64,000 nt of DNA, from NCBI GenBank assembly GCA_964652975.1, contig CAZZCN010000007.1, positions 1 to 64,000 of the forward strand. Reading direction: 5' to 3'. The DNA is from CAZZCN01 sp964652975. GTDB taxonomy: Bacteria > Bacillota > Clostridia > Saccharofermentanales > UBA5734. This document shows, in pieces, positions 37,018 through 43,746 of this stretch (the stretch's first letter is position 1; each line of letters starts with the position of its first letter). Made by a program: the position numbers and the translations under genes. The notes beneath the pieces are model-generated. The model was not told the DNA's origin and did no database searches. It saw nothing but the letters and a program-made list of their open reading frames with translations.

Positions 37018-37770
37018 TTAAAAATTTCTTGCATAACTGCAATTAAATCCACCATCAACCTTTAAACACTCACCGGTCACATATGCAGACAAATCACTTG
37101 CCAAAAACAGTGCTGCATTCGCTATATCAGCAGGCGTGCCTACTCTGTTTAACGGCACATAGCTTAATAGATCACCAATATTGTTTTCAGCTGCTCTTTC
37201 ATCGCCTTCAACCAACCCAATAGCCATTGAGTTAACTCTTATATTATAAGGTGCCAGCTCCAATGCCCAGGCTTTTGAAATTGCAATTAACCCTGATTTT
37301 GCAGCAACGTACGGGCTTTGTCCTTTTGCAGGCACCAAGCCTAGAATCGAGCTGATATTAATAATATTTCCCTCGTTTGCTTCAACCATACTCGGTATTA
37401 TTGATCGGCTAAAATGATATACCTTGTCCAGGTTGTTACGATAATTCTCTTCGTATATTTTATTGTCAAATAAATGCATAGGCTGTCTATCGCAAAAATT
37501 TATCTTTTGATCAAAATAGTTAATTAAAATATCTATTTTTCCGGCTTCTCTAAAAATCTCACTCATTAACGCACTATAATCTTCATTTTCCCGGAATATC
37601 ATAATGTCATTACCATAAATATTCCCAAGAGATTTGATGTCGTCATTTTTTTCTGTTATTACCGAAACTGATGCGCCATTTTCAGAAAAACGCGAAGCGA
37701 TATTTTGTACAATAGCACTATTAGCTGAAGAAATAAGAACTTTTTTATTTTGCAATAGCCTCATATTCAA
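37018..37770 (-). CDS. SDR-family protein with degenerate cofactor motif
   Basis: The 250-residue protein is a paralogue-like partner of the 36505 gene. It keeps catalytic Ser and YxxxK (INISSILGLVP, SPYVAAKSG) and the C-terminal YVTGECLKVDGGF. The nucleotide-binding TGxxxGxG is replaced by LISSANSAIVQN, with no glycine, and NNAG is replaced by INYFDQ. NAD(P) binding in the usual way is therefore doubtful. The start at 37770 is TTG, with an in-frame ATG six bases later; the ribosome site is weak for both. It is the first gene behind the promoter at 37943-38016. Confidence 0.8.
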   Translation of the reverse strand: MNMRLLQNKKVLISSANSAIVQNIASRFSENGASVSVITEKNDDIKSLGNIYGNDIMIFRENEDYSALMSEIFREAGKIDILINYFDQKINFCDRQPMHLFDNKIYEENYRNNLDKVYHFSRSIIPSMVEANEGNIINISSILGLVPAKGQSPYVAAKSGLIAISKAWALELAPYNIRVNSMAIGLVEGDERAAENNIGDLLSYVPLNRVGTPADIANAALFLASDLSAYVTGECLKVDGGFNCSYARNF

Positions 37771-38142
37771 ATCTTTAGCCTTTCTGATTCACATAAAGTA
37801 CCCAAGATAAATTTATCACCATTACCTCGAGCCTGACCGGGTATAAAATTATAGTGCAAAGCGTTTTGCTCGGTTTGAAACATTTCTATAAAAGAACATC
37901 AACCTATTCACCTGATCCTGAATAAGTCTGTTCAATGCGGAAATTCTATCATAGGATTTTTGAAATAACAATATAAGCATTTTCCAATAAATTTTTCATT
38001 TTAACAAATACTTATAAATTCTATTTCTATGCAAAAACCTTTCTGTCCTACAAACTCACAAGGACACTGATTTAGCAAAGCCACATGAGTAGTGAGGGGC
38101 GGACGGAAAAAGTTTTAGTCTTTCAAGAAATTTAATTAAACA
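37771..38142. other. Intergenic region with long leader of the SDR cassette
   Basis: No gene is seen. The right part holds the promoter at 37943-38016, and the rest is a predicted leader of about 165 nt before the SDR gene. The leader contains a small GCAAA/TTTGC hairpin near 37857. Right of the promoter, about 38040-38140, nothing is recognised. Confidence 0.5.
37943..38016 (-). promoter_or_regulatory. Promoter of the SDR-cupin-SDR cassette, shared architecture
   Basis: On the minus strand: -10 TAGAAT (37943-37948), 17-bp spacer, -35 TTGTTA (37966-37971) inside TTATATTGTTA (37966-37976). The upstream block TATAAGTATTT (38006-38016) starts exactly 40 bp before it. It is the third promoter with this geometry in the locus and has the best -10. 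Confidence 0.62.
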
Positions 38143-38304
38143 ATGTTTACCACGATTAAGATAGTTTCTATGCAAGAACGGGATAAATTCTTATTTTTAG
38201 ATGTGTACAGACGAGATGCCCTGTTAGAGGCGTTAAAATATCGTGTAGAAGAATTGGATAGGATAATAATGGAACAGGGTAAAGGATTCTTTGATAATGC
38301 TTAG
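38143..38304 (+). CDS. Possible 53-residue small protein
   Basis: An open frame from ATG 38143 (or ATG 38170) ends TAG at 38302-38304. The product ends LEALKYRVEELDRIIMEQGKGFF and is charged and helical. The YRVEELDRII stretch faintly recalls the SQELD motif of Spo0E-like phosphatases, but the match is too weak to name it. No good ribosome site is visible. It could be a remnant or chance. Confidence 0.25.
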   Translation: MFTTIKIVSMQERDKFLFLDVYRRDALLEALKYRVEELDRIIMEQGKGFFDNA

Positions 38305-38360
38305 CATTTTAGAATTTTAGTATTTTAGAATTTGAATATTAAGTTCGAAAAGTTTTATTG

Positions 38361-38388
38361 CAATTTTACGCACCGTAGTGTAAAATTG
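38361..38388. repeat. Perfect inverted repeat upstream of tRNA-Pro
   Basis: CAATTTTAC (38361-38369) and GTAAAATTG (38380-38388) form a 9-bp perfect stem with a 10-nt loop. It may end an upstream transcript. Just before it, about 38305-38334, an 8-bp ATTTTAGA/T-type unit is repeated four times. Confidence 0.45.
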
Positions 38389-38464
38389 TAAATCGCTGAC
38401 ACTTTATACTATCAAGCGTTTCATATTGTTTGATAATATAATAGTTGGTTAAACCCTTGAATGT

Positions 38465-38541
38465 CGGGGTGTAGCTCAGGTGGCTAGAGTGCCTGCTTGG
38501 GGTGCAGGAGGTCGCAAGTTCAAGTCTTGTCACTCCGACCA
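38465..38541 (+). tRNA. tRNA-Pro (GGG)
   Basis: The 77-nt gene folds as a full cloverleaf. The acceptor stem is CGGGGTG/CACTCCG and the D stem GCTC/GAGT. The anticodon stem CCTGC/GCAGG encloses loop TTGGGGT, so the anticodon is GGG. The T stem GCAAG/CTTGT has loop TTCAAGT, and ACCA is encoded at the end. It is followed within 5 nt by a terminator-like hairpin. An AT-rich -10 (TATAAT at 38437-38442) lies upstream without a clear -35. Confidence 0.95.
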
Positions 38542-38545
38542 GAAA

Positions 38546-38589
38546 GAATCAAAAAGAGACGTGCTTTATAGTATGTCTCTTTTTGATTC
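38546..38589 (+). terminator. Hairpin after tRNA-Pro, unit 1
   Basis: Two 15-nt arms, 38546-38560 and 38575-38589, are perfect inverted repeats beginning GAATCAAAAA. A second small stem, GAAAAACAC/GTGTTTTTC, follows (about 38597-38616). The unit is repeated at 38710-38752 with different but still complementary inner bases. Confidence 0.6.
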
Positions 38590-38630
38590 TCTATGGAAAA
38601 ACACGGGGTGTTTTTCGGAATTTTCACAAG

Positions 38631-38705
38631 GTGACCAGACTTGAACTTTGTTCAAAAGCCCGTCTGCGTTGTTTGCAGATGGGCGCAGTCTTGTCACTCC
38701 GACCA
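38631..38705 (+). repeat. tRNA-Pro-derived structured repeat
   Basis: 38631-38646 is an inverted copy (15 of 16) of tRNA bases 38518-38533. 38687-38705 is a direct 19-nt identical copy of the tRNA 3' end including ACCA. The inverted and direct parts can pair (GTGACCAGACT with AGTCTTGTCAC). They enclose two hairpins: TTGAAC/GTTCAA, and a 10-bp stem GCCCGTCTGC/GCAGATGGGC. Function unknown. Confidence 0.6.
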
Positions 38706-38709
38706 AAAA

Positions 38710-38752
38710 GAATCAAAAAAGGATATGCATAATGCGTATCCTTTTTTGATTC
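38710..38752 (+). terminator. Hairpin after tRNA-derived repeat, unit 2
   Basis: Arms 38710-38725 and 38737-38752 are 16-nt perfect inverted repeats. The outer bases match unit 1 (GAATCAAAAA), while the inner pairs are different yet complementary. The following GAAAAACAC/GTGTTTTTC stem is also repeated (38759-38781). A third partial copy of the TTTTTTGATTCTCTATGG tail lies at about 38887-38904, after a GAACCG...CGGTTC hairpin. Confidence 0.55.
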
Positions 38753-38923
38753 TCTATGGAAAAACACCAGATGTGTTTTTCAACATTATTACAATTACTA
38801 AGAAAATGCAATAAAGAACTGACCGAAGGGAAGTTCTTCGAATGAACCGTCTTGAGGCTTTTAACCTCAAGCGGTTCTATGTTCTCTTTTTTGATTCTCT
38901 ATGGAAAAACACAGAAGATGTTT

Positions 38924-40321
38924 TTATGATTTCCTTTTCCTTATACTTACAACTTCTGTAAAATCAGCAATCTCCATCTTCTTGTGACCCATGGTTTTAT
39001 GTATATAAAAAGCCAGGACAAACCCTATAAGTGTTGAAAGCAATATCAAAAACTGTGTTCCGTTGATAAAAATGTCAAGTTTATTTACAAAATTAAGAAT
39101 CTGCGACCCCAGAAGTGCAAACAAGAACCCTGCAAGACCGCTTATAGTGCCGCACATGCCGATATACATCTTGGCGTTTTCGGGTTTGATAAATTGAAAT
39201 TGCAGATTGACAAGTGATATACCAAGCACACTCCATGCCACATTGCTTACTATGGCTGAAAAAGGGTAAATCCAAAAGTAGTTACCGGGAGACATGAAAA
39301 GCAGTAGTACATTCCCTGCAGCATATATAATAACAGCGATTTTCAGCACATAATCCCAGGATGTCCTATCGGCAAATACGCCCCATCTCCTCACAATTAT
39401 CGCCTTTTCAAGAGTAACCAGTAATATGACAAACCCTATTAAAGTGTACTCCATCCCTATGTCCTTGATAAGATATAGTCCTAAAAACGGAATAAGAATC
39501 TGAGCAGACGCCTGCCATAAGATAAAGATTATAATAACCTTCAAAAAAGATTTGTCTCTTATAGGTTCAATCAAATTGGCAATCGAAAATTTCACACGTG
39601 GGTGCTCTGAAGGTGGTTCGTATATGCTGGAAACATACACCACATCAACAATGGATACTGCCATCAAAATAATGCCAATCACCGCAAATCCCCACACAAG
39701 CAATCCCGCAGTTTCGGACTTGTCCAGAATCACACCTGTAACCATCGTAGCCACAGCGACTCCAAGAAGGCTGTATCGTTCGCGCTTGCTGAAGTAAGCA
39801 CCCCTCCCGTTCGGCGGAACAAGTGAAATAAGCCAGTTGCTGGCAGCCGGACCTATAGCTGTTCCTATGAAAAAACCAATCGCATAAGTAGCAATTATCA
39901 TAATTACGCTTACAATACCGGTACCAAAAACAATCGGATATAAAAACACAATCGAGAGGCAGATACGATGTACTGCAATTCCAAATACAACAAAATTCTT
40001 CTGTGACTGTATTTTCTCGGATATAACCGCACCAATGATCTGAAAAAATCCTGCAAGTACCGGAATTGACAAAACTATACCGTTAATTGATGCTGGAACT
40101 CCTGCATAGCTCAAAAGGCCGGCAAGGTAGCTTCCGGCGCAAATCGATATCAGTATGTAGAGAGAAACATTATCAACAATAAAATTCCTTCTGCCAAGAT
40201 GGATTTTCTTGTCAATATCAGAAAGCGCGTCAAAGTGCATTGCACTGACTTCCCTTTTCTCATTTATTCTATCTTTTGCAAGCTGCAACAAATTTTGCAT
40301 TTTCTCGTTTGCGCCTTTCAC
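38924..40321 (-). CDS. Major facilitator superfamily transporter
   Basis: The 465-residue membrane protein has about 12 hydrophobic helices in two bundles. An N-terminal cytoplasmic extension of about 50 residues ends with a GRRNFIVDN segment that is common in this clostridial MFS subgroup. The central loop between bundles is charged (VSSIYEPPSEHPRVKF). The substrate is not readable. The start at 40321 is GTG without a clear ribosome site; ATG at 40300 behind CGAGA is an alternative. It stands alone, between repeat-rich gaps. Confidence 0.8.
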   Translation of the reverse strand: MKGANEKMQNLLQLAKDRINEKREVSAMHFDALSDIDKKIHLGRRNFIVDNVSLYILISICAGSYLAGLLSYAGVPASINGIVLSIPVLAGFFQIIGAVISEKIQSQKNFVVFGIAVHRICLSIVFLYPIVFGTGIVSVIMIIATYAIGFFIGTAIGPAASNWLISLVPPNGRGAYFSKRERYSLLGVAVATMVTGVILDKSETAGLLVWGFAVIGIILMAVSIVDVVYVSSIYEPPSEHPRVKFSIANLIEPIRDKSFLKVIIIFILWQASAQILIPFLGLYLIKDIGMEYTLIGFVILLVTLEKAIIVRRWGVFADRTSWDYVLKIAVIIYAAGNVLLLFMSPGNYFWIYPFSAIVSNVAWSVLGISLVNLQFQFIKPENAKMYIGMCGTISGLAGFLFALLGSQILNFVNKLDIFINGTQFLILLSTLIGFVLAFYIHKTMGHKKMEIADFTEVVSIRKRKS

Positions 40322-40442
40322 TTGTCTTTATTCTAAAATATTTTTGTGTTACGGCTAAAGTGACTTTTTTAAGTTAAAAGTCTAAAATAATTAAGAGATA
40401 GAATTAATTTTAGTCTGTCTCGATTTTACCACTAAAATTTTC

Positions 40443-40474
40443 AAAAGGCACTCTCTTTTCAAAGAATGCCTTTT
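40443..40474 (-). terminator. Terminator downstream of pnp
   Basis: AAAAGGCA (40443-40450) and TGCCTTTT (40467-40474) form an 8-bp stem with a 16-nt loop. On the minus strand a weak T-rich tract follows. It lies about 150 bp beyond the pnp stop, past the tandem repeats at 40504-40618. It could also work for transcription in the other direction. Confidence 0.5.
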
Positions 40475-40503
40475 AATTATTTTTATGATTGGTCTGCCTG
40501 TAT

Positions 40504-40618
40504 CGTCTTATGGTTTATTCATAAATAACGAGCTTTTCGTATTGCTTTATGGTTTATACATAAGTAGCGAGCTAATCGTTCACTTTATGGTGTATTCATA
40601 AATAATCAATCGTTACTT
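40504..40618. repeat. Three tandem about 38-bp repeats after pnp
   Basis: TTATGG repeats at 40508, 40547 and 40585 mark units of 38-39 bp. Each unit reads roughly CTTTATGG(T)TTATTCATAA, then ATAACGAGCTTATCGT. The units are imperfect, and the array starts four bases beyond the pnp stop. Confidence 0.65.
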
Positions 40619-40622
40619 AAGT

Positions 40623-42920
40623 CTAGTTATCTCTGAATCCGCCGCGAGGCTTGTCGAATCCGCCACCCTGTCTTGGACGATCTCCACCGCCACCTTGTCT
40701 TGGGCGGTCGCCGCCACCACCGTATGGTCTTGGACGGTCACCGCCGCCTGCAGGTCTTTGACGATCTCCGCTTGGACGGTTAAAAGAACCGGAATTTTCT
40801 CTAGGAGCCTGTTCTACATATCCTTCAGGTCTTTCGGTACAGTCTCTCATTGAAAGATTGATTCTGCCCTGTGAATCCAGTTCCATAACCTTTACATTAA
40901 CTATGTCGCCTTCTTTAACAACATCCTCAACTTTGTCAACTCGTGACCAGCTCATCTTGGAAATATGAACAAGGCCTTCCTTGCCTGGTAGGAATTCAAT
41001 AAATGCTCCGAAAGTCATAAGCCTTGTTACTTTACCGCTGAATACCGCTCCAACTTCAGGGTCGTGTGCGATACCTTCAATCATTGCAATTGCACGTTTG
41101 CCATCGGCGATATTGACTGTTGAAACATTAACAACACCGGTGTCGGAATCGATATCGATCTCGGTCTTGGTCTCGGCGATTATCTTGTTGATTACTTTGC
41201 CGCCTGCTCCGATGACTTCTCTGATTTTGTCTAGAGGAATGGTTGTCTGAAGAATCTTAGGTGCATATTCTGAAACATCACTACGTGGAGTCTCTATACA
41301 CGGTAAAATAACATCGTTTATTATCTGCATTCTTCCCTTTTGTGTCATTTCGAATGCCTGACGGATTATTTCATAGGACAATCCATCAACTTTGATATCC
41401 ATCTGAATAGATGTGATTCCTTCGCTGGTTCCCGCTACTTTAAAGTCCATATCGCCGAAGAAATCTTCGATACCCTGAATATCCATGAATACGAGTATAT
41501 CGTCTTCATTCTCTTCGTTAACAATAAGACCTGCGGAAATTCCTGCAACCGGTCTTTTGATAGGTACGCCTGCATCCATAAGTGCGAGTGTGCTTGCGCA
41601 AACCGAGCCTTGGGATGTAGAACCGTTTGACATTGTTATCTCAGAAACAAGTCTGATGGCATATGGGAATTCCTCTTCATTAGGCAGAACAGGAAGCAGT
41701 GAACGCTCGGCCAATGCTCCGTGGCCAATCTCACGGCGTCCGGGTGAGCGGTTGCCTTTTGCTTCTCCTACACTGTATCCAGGGAAATTGTAGTGATGCA
41801 TATAGCGTTTTGTATCTTCTTCGTCAAGGCCGTCAAGCTTTTGAATCTTGGAAAGTGATCCAAGAGTACAGATTGTTATTACCTGTGTCTGTCCTCTGGA
41901 AAAATAACCTGAACCGTGTACACGTGGCAAAATTCCAACTTCGGCGCTTAAAGGACGGATCTGATCTATTGGCCTGCCGTCAACTCTCTTATGATCTTTG
42001 AATAAAAGTTCGCGTACAACTTTTTTCTCTAATTTATATATCGATTCCGCATTATATTTCGGCCACTCTTCATTCAGCCCGGCAAGGTGTGCCTTTGTCT
42101 CATCGGAAATTCTGGCAACTGCCTCGTCACGAACGCTCTTATCATCAGAAAGAACCGCAACTTTCATTTTGTCATATGCAAATGCTTTAACAGCTGCAAA
42201 TATTTCTGCTGGAATGTCAGATGATGTGTAAGCGAATTTTGTCTTGCCAATATCTTTGACTATAGAATTGATAAACTCGACTATTTCCTTGATAATATCA
42301 TGTCCTTGAACTATTGCATCAAGGATTACGTCGTCCTTGACTTCATTGGCTCCTGCTTCTATCATGACAATTTTCTTGGTGGAACCGGCTAAAGTGATAT
42401 ACATGTCGCTTGCGATACGGTCTGCTGTATCAGGATTGACTACAACTTTCCCATCTACAAGGCCAAGTATGACTCCTCCGATTGGTCCGGCCCAAGGCAC
42501 GTCAGAAATCGATATGGCTATCGAGGTACCTATAAGTGCAGTGATTTCAGGTGAGCAGTCCTGGTCAACCGACATAACAAGGTTGTTGACAGAAACATCA
42601 TTTCTCAAGTCGTTAGGAAACAATGGTCTTATTGATCTGTCGATAACTCTGGAAGTCAAAATCGCCTTTTCGGAAGGACGTCCCTCCCTTTTGATGAATC
42701 CGCCGGGAATCTTGCCTACGGCATACATTTTCTCTTCATAATCAACGCTCAAAGGGAAAAAGTCAATTCCCTCCCTGGGTGTTGTCGAAGCTGTCACGGT
42801 CGACAGGATTACGGTGTCACCGTATCTGATCAAAACCGATCCGTTTGCGAATTGTGCCAGTTTGCCGGTCTCTACCACAAGGGGTCTTCCGGCCAGTGTT
42901 GTTTCGAATACTTTTTTCAT
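40623..42920 (-). CDS. pnp: Polyribonucleotide nucleotidyltransferase (PNPase)
   Basis: The 765-residue 3'-5' exoribonuclease uses phosphate to degrade RNA. It has two RNase PH cores (SVLIRYGDTVILSTVTAS; GSGYFSRGQTQVITICTLG), GXXG in the KH domain (IREVIGAGGKVINKI) and an S1 domain (GKVTRLMTFGAFIEFLPGKE). The tail is a Gly/Arg/Pro-rich stretch with GGGGDRPRQ-type repeats, which may help RNA binding. I chose ATG 42920, which follows GGAGG with five bases between; an ATG 12 nt upstream lies inside that site. rpsO lies upstream in the same direction, the usual bacterial order. A long leader hairpin precedes it. Confidence 0.97.
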   Translation of the reverse strand: MKKVFETTLAGRPLVVETGKLAQFANGSVLIRYGDTVILSTVTASTTPREGIDFFPLSVDYEEKMYAVGKIPGGFIKREGRPSEKAILTSRVIDRSIRPLFPNDLRNDVSVNNLVMSVDQDCSPEITALIGTSIAISISDVPWAGPIGGVILGLVDGKVVVNPDTADRIASDMYITLAGSTKKIVMIEAGANEVKDDVILDAIVQGHDIIKEIVEFINSIVKDIGKTKFAYTSSDIPAEIFAAVKAFAYDKMKVAVLSDDKSVRDEAVARISDETKAHLAGLNEEWPKYNAESIYKLEKKVVRELLFKDHKRVDGRPIDQIRPLSAEVGILPRVHGSGYFSRGQTQVITICTLGSLSKIQKLDGLDEEDTKRYMHHYNFPGYSVGEAKGNRSPGRREIGHGALAERSLLPVLPNEEEFPYAIRLVSEITMSNGSTSQGSVCASTLALMDAGVPIKRPVAGISAGLIVNEENEDDILVFMDIQGIEDFFGDMDFKVAGTSEGITSIQMDIKVDGLSYEIIRQAFEMTQKGRMQIINDVILPCIETPRSDVSEYAPKILQTTIPLDKIREVIGAGGKVINKIIAETKTEIDIDSDTGVVNVSTVNIADGKRAIAMIEGIAHDPEVGAVFSGKVTRLMTFGAFIEFLPGKEGLVHISKMSWSRVDKVEDVVKEGDIVNVKVMELDSQGRINLSMRDCTERPEGYVEQAPRENSGSFNRPSGDRQRPAGGGDRPRPYGGGGDRPRQGGGGDRPRQGGGFDKPRGGFRDN

Positions 42921-42940
42921 AAGTACCTCCATTAAATTTG

Positions 42941-43014
42941 CTGCAATGGCGGTAGGCTGTAGGTTCTGTCACCGTAGATCCACGGTGGCACAATCTACCT
43001 TCTACTGCTTGCAG
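42941..43014 (-). promoter_or_regulatory. Long leader stem-loop before pnp
   Basis: A stem of about 16 bp with a 2x2 internal loop (42949-42964 with 42993-43008) is extended outward by CTGCA/TGCAG (42941-42945 with 43010-43014). It encloses a CACCGT/ACGGTG hairpin. It ends about 20 nt before the pnp start. E. coli pnp is autoregulated through a leader hairpin; a similar role here is inferred. A further GGTAGG/CCTACC hairpin is at 43111-43134. Confidence 0.55.
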
Positions 43015-43190
43015 TCTATGTCCTAATGCAATTAAATTGCAAAGAAATCCTGGAAAATATTAGAGGATATAATAAAAACCGTTGTCCATATCATCTATAT
43101 ATCCACAATTGGTAGGTTTCAAGTTGTGCCTACCTAAGCAGTCGGAATTAAAATGCATGACTATAAATGAATGTTCACACAAATCAATTT

Positions 43191-43224
43191 ATAAAAAGTG
43201 GTAAACCGCGTTCGGCTTACCACT
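43191..43224 (-). terminator. Terminator downstream of rpsO
   Basis: A 12-bp stem with one wobble (AGTGGTAAACCG at 43197-43208 pairing with 43213-43224) is followed on the minus strand by a T run (43192-43197). It sits about 10 bp beyond the rpsO stop and may cut down read-through into pnp. Confidence 0.75.
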
Positions 43225-43234
43225 CCGCTCTTTA

Positions 43235-43498
43235 CTATTTTCTGATTTTAAGTTTGTCGATAATTGTTCTGTATCTTTCGATATCAATCTTGGTAAGATA
43301 GTCGAGCAATCCTCTTCTTTTACCGACCATTGTAAGAAGCCCTCTTCTTGAGTGATGGTCCTTCTTGTGAATCTTAAGGTGTTCTGTCAAATGGTTGATT
43401 CTCTCGGTCAGAATAGCTATCTGAACTTCCGGTGAACCTGTGTCTCCCTCTTGTCTTGCATAAGTTGTGATGATTTCCTGTTTTCTGTCTTTGTCCAT
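43235..43498 (-). CDS. rpsO: 30S ribosomal protein S15
   Basis: From ATG 43498, behind GGAGGG, the product is 87 residues, the normal S15 length. It shows the family sequence: ATYARQ-like TTYARQEGDTGSPEVQIAIL, RINHLTEHLKIHKKDHHSRR and GLLTMVGKRRGLLDYLTK. A start 15 nt upstream would swallow the ribosome site. It binds 16S rRNA in the platform of the small subunit. The promoter is at 43585-43613. Confidence 0.97.
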   Translation of the reverse strand: MDKDRKQEIITTYARQEGDTGSPEVQIAILTERINHLTEHLKIHKKDHHSRRGLLTMVGKRRGLLDYLTKIDIERYRTIIDKLKIRK

Positions 43499-43584
43499 TA
43501 TAGTTCCCTCCATTTATTAAAGTCCGATGACAAAGTATGCGGTTTGGACGTTCCGAAAACTTTGTTCACGGCAAAGCAAACGTA

Positions 43585-43613
43585 ATTTTATCACATTGAG
43601 AATATTTTTACAA
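43585..43613 (-). promoter_or_regulatory. rpsO promoter
   Basis: On the minus strand there is a -35 TTGTAA (43608-43613), a 17-bp spacer and a -10 TAAAAT (43585-43590). The predicted leader is about 80 nt. Three 10-bp repeats lie just upstream at 43631-43660. Confidence 0.6.
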
Positions 43614-43630
43614 CATTTTTCGTGTTTTAT

Positions 43631-43660
43631 CCAGTTTTAGCAAGTTTTAGCCAGTTTTAC
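43631..43660. repeat. Three 10-bp direct repeats upstream of the rpsO promoter
   Basis: CCAGTTTTAG, CAAGTTTTAG and CCAGTTTTAC stand head to tail, one per helical turn, about 18 bp upstream of the rpsO -35. The rest of the 43499-43746 gap shows nothing more. Confidence 0.6.
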
Positions 43661-43746
43661 ATTAGTTGTAATATATAATGTCCGCTTTTATCAAAAAAAT
43701 ATATTAATCCAAAGTCTGATTTATCATTTAACCTCATGCAGCTAAA

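Noticed and set aside
38631..38705. A second complete tRNA gene
   Set aside because: Only the 3' end matches a tRNA; there is no proper D arm, anticodon arm or 7-bp acceptor stem.
38502..38732. 76-residue plus-strand frame starting in the tRNA
   Set aside because: It begins inside tRNA-Pro and runs through the hairpin repeats; its sequence is a by-product of repeat DNA.
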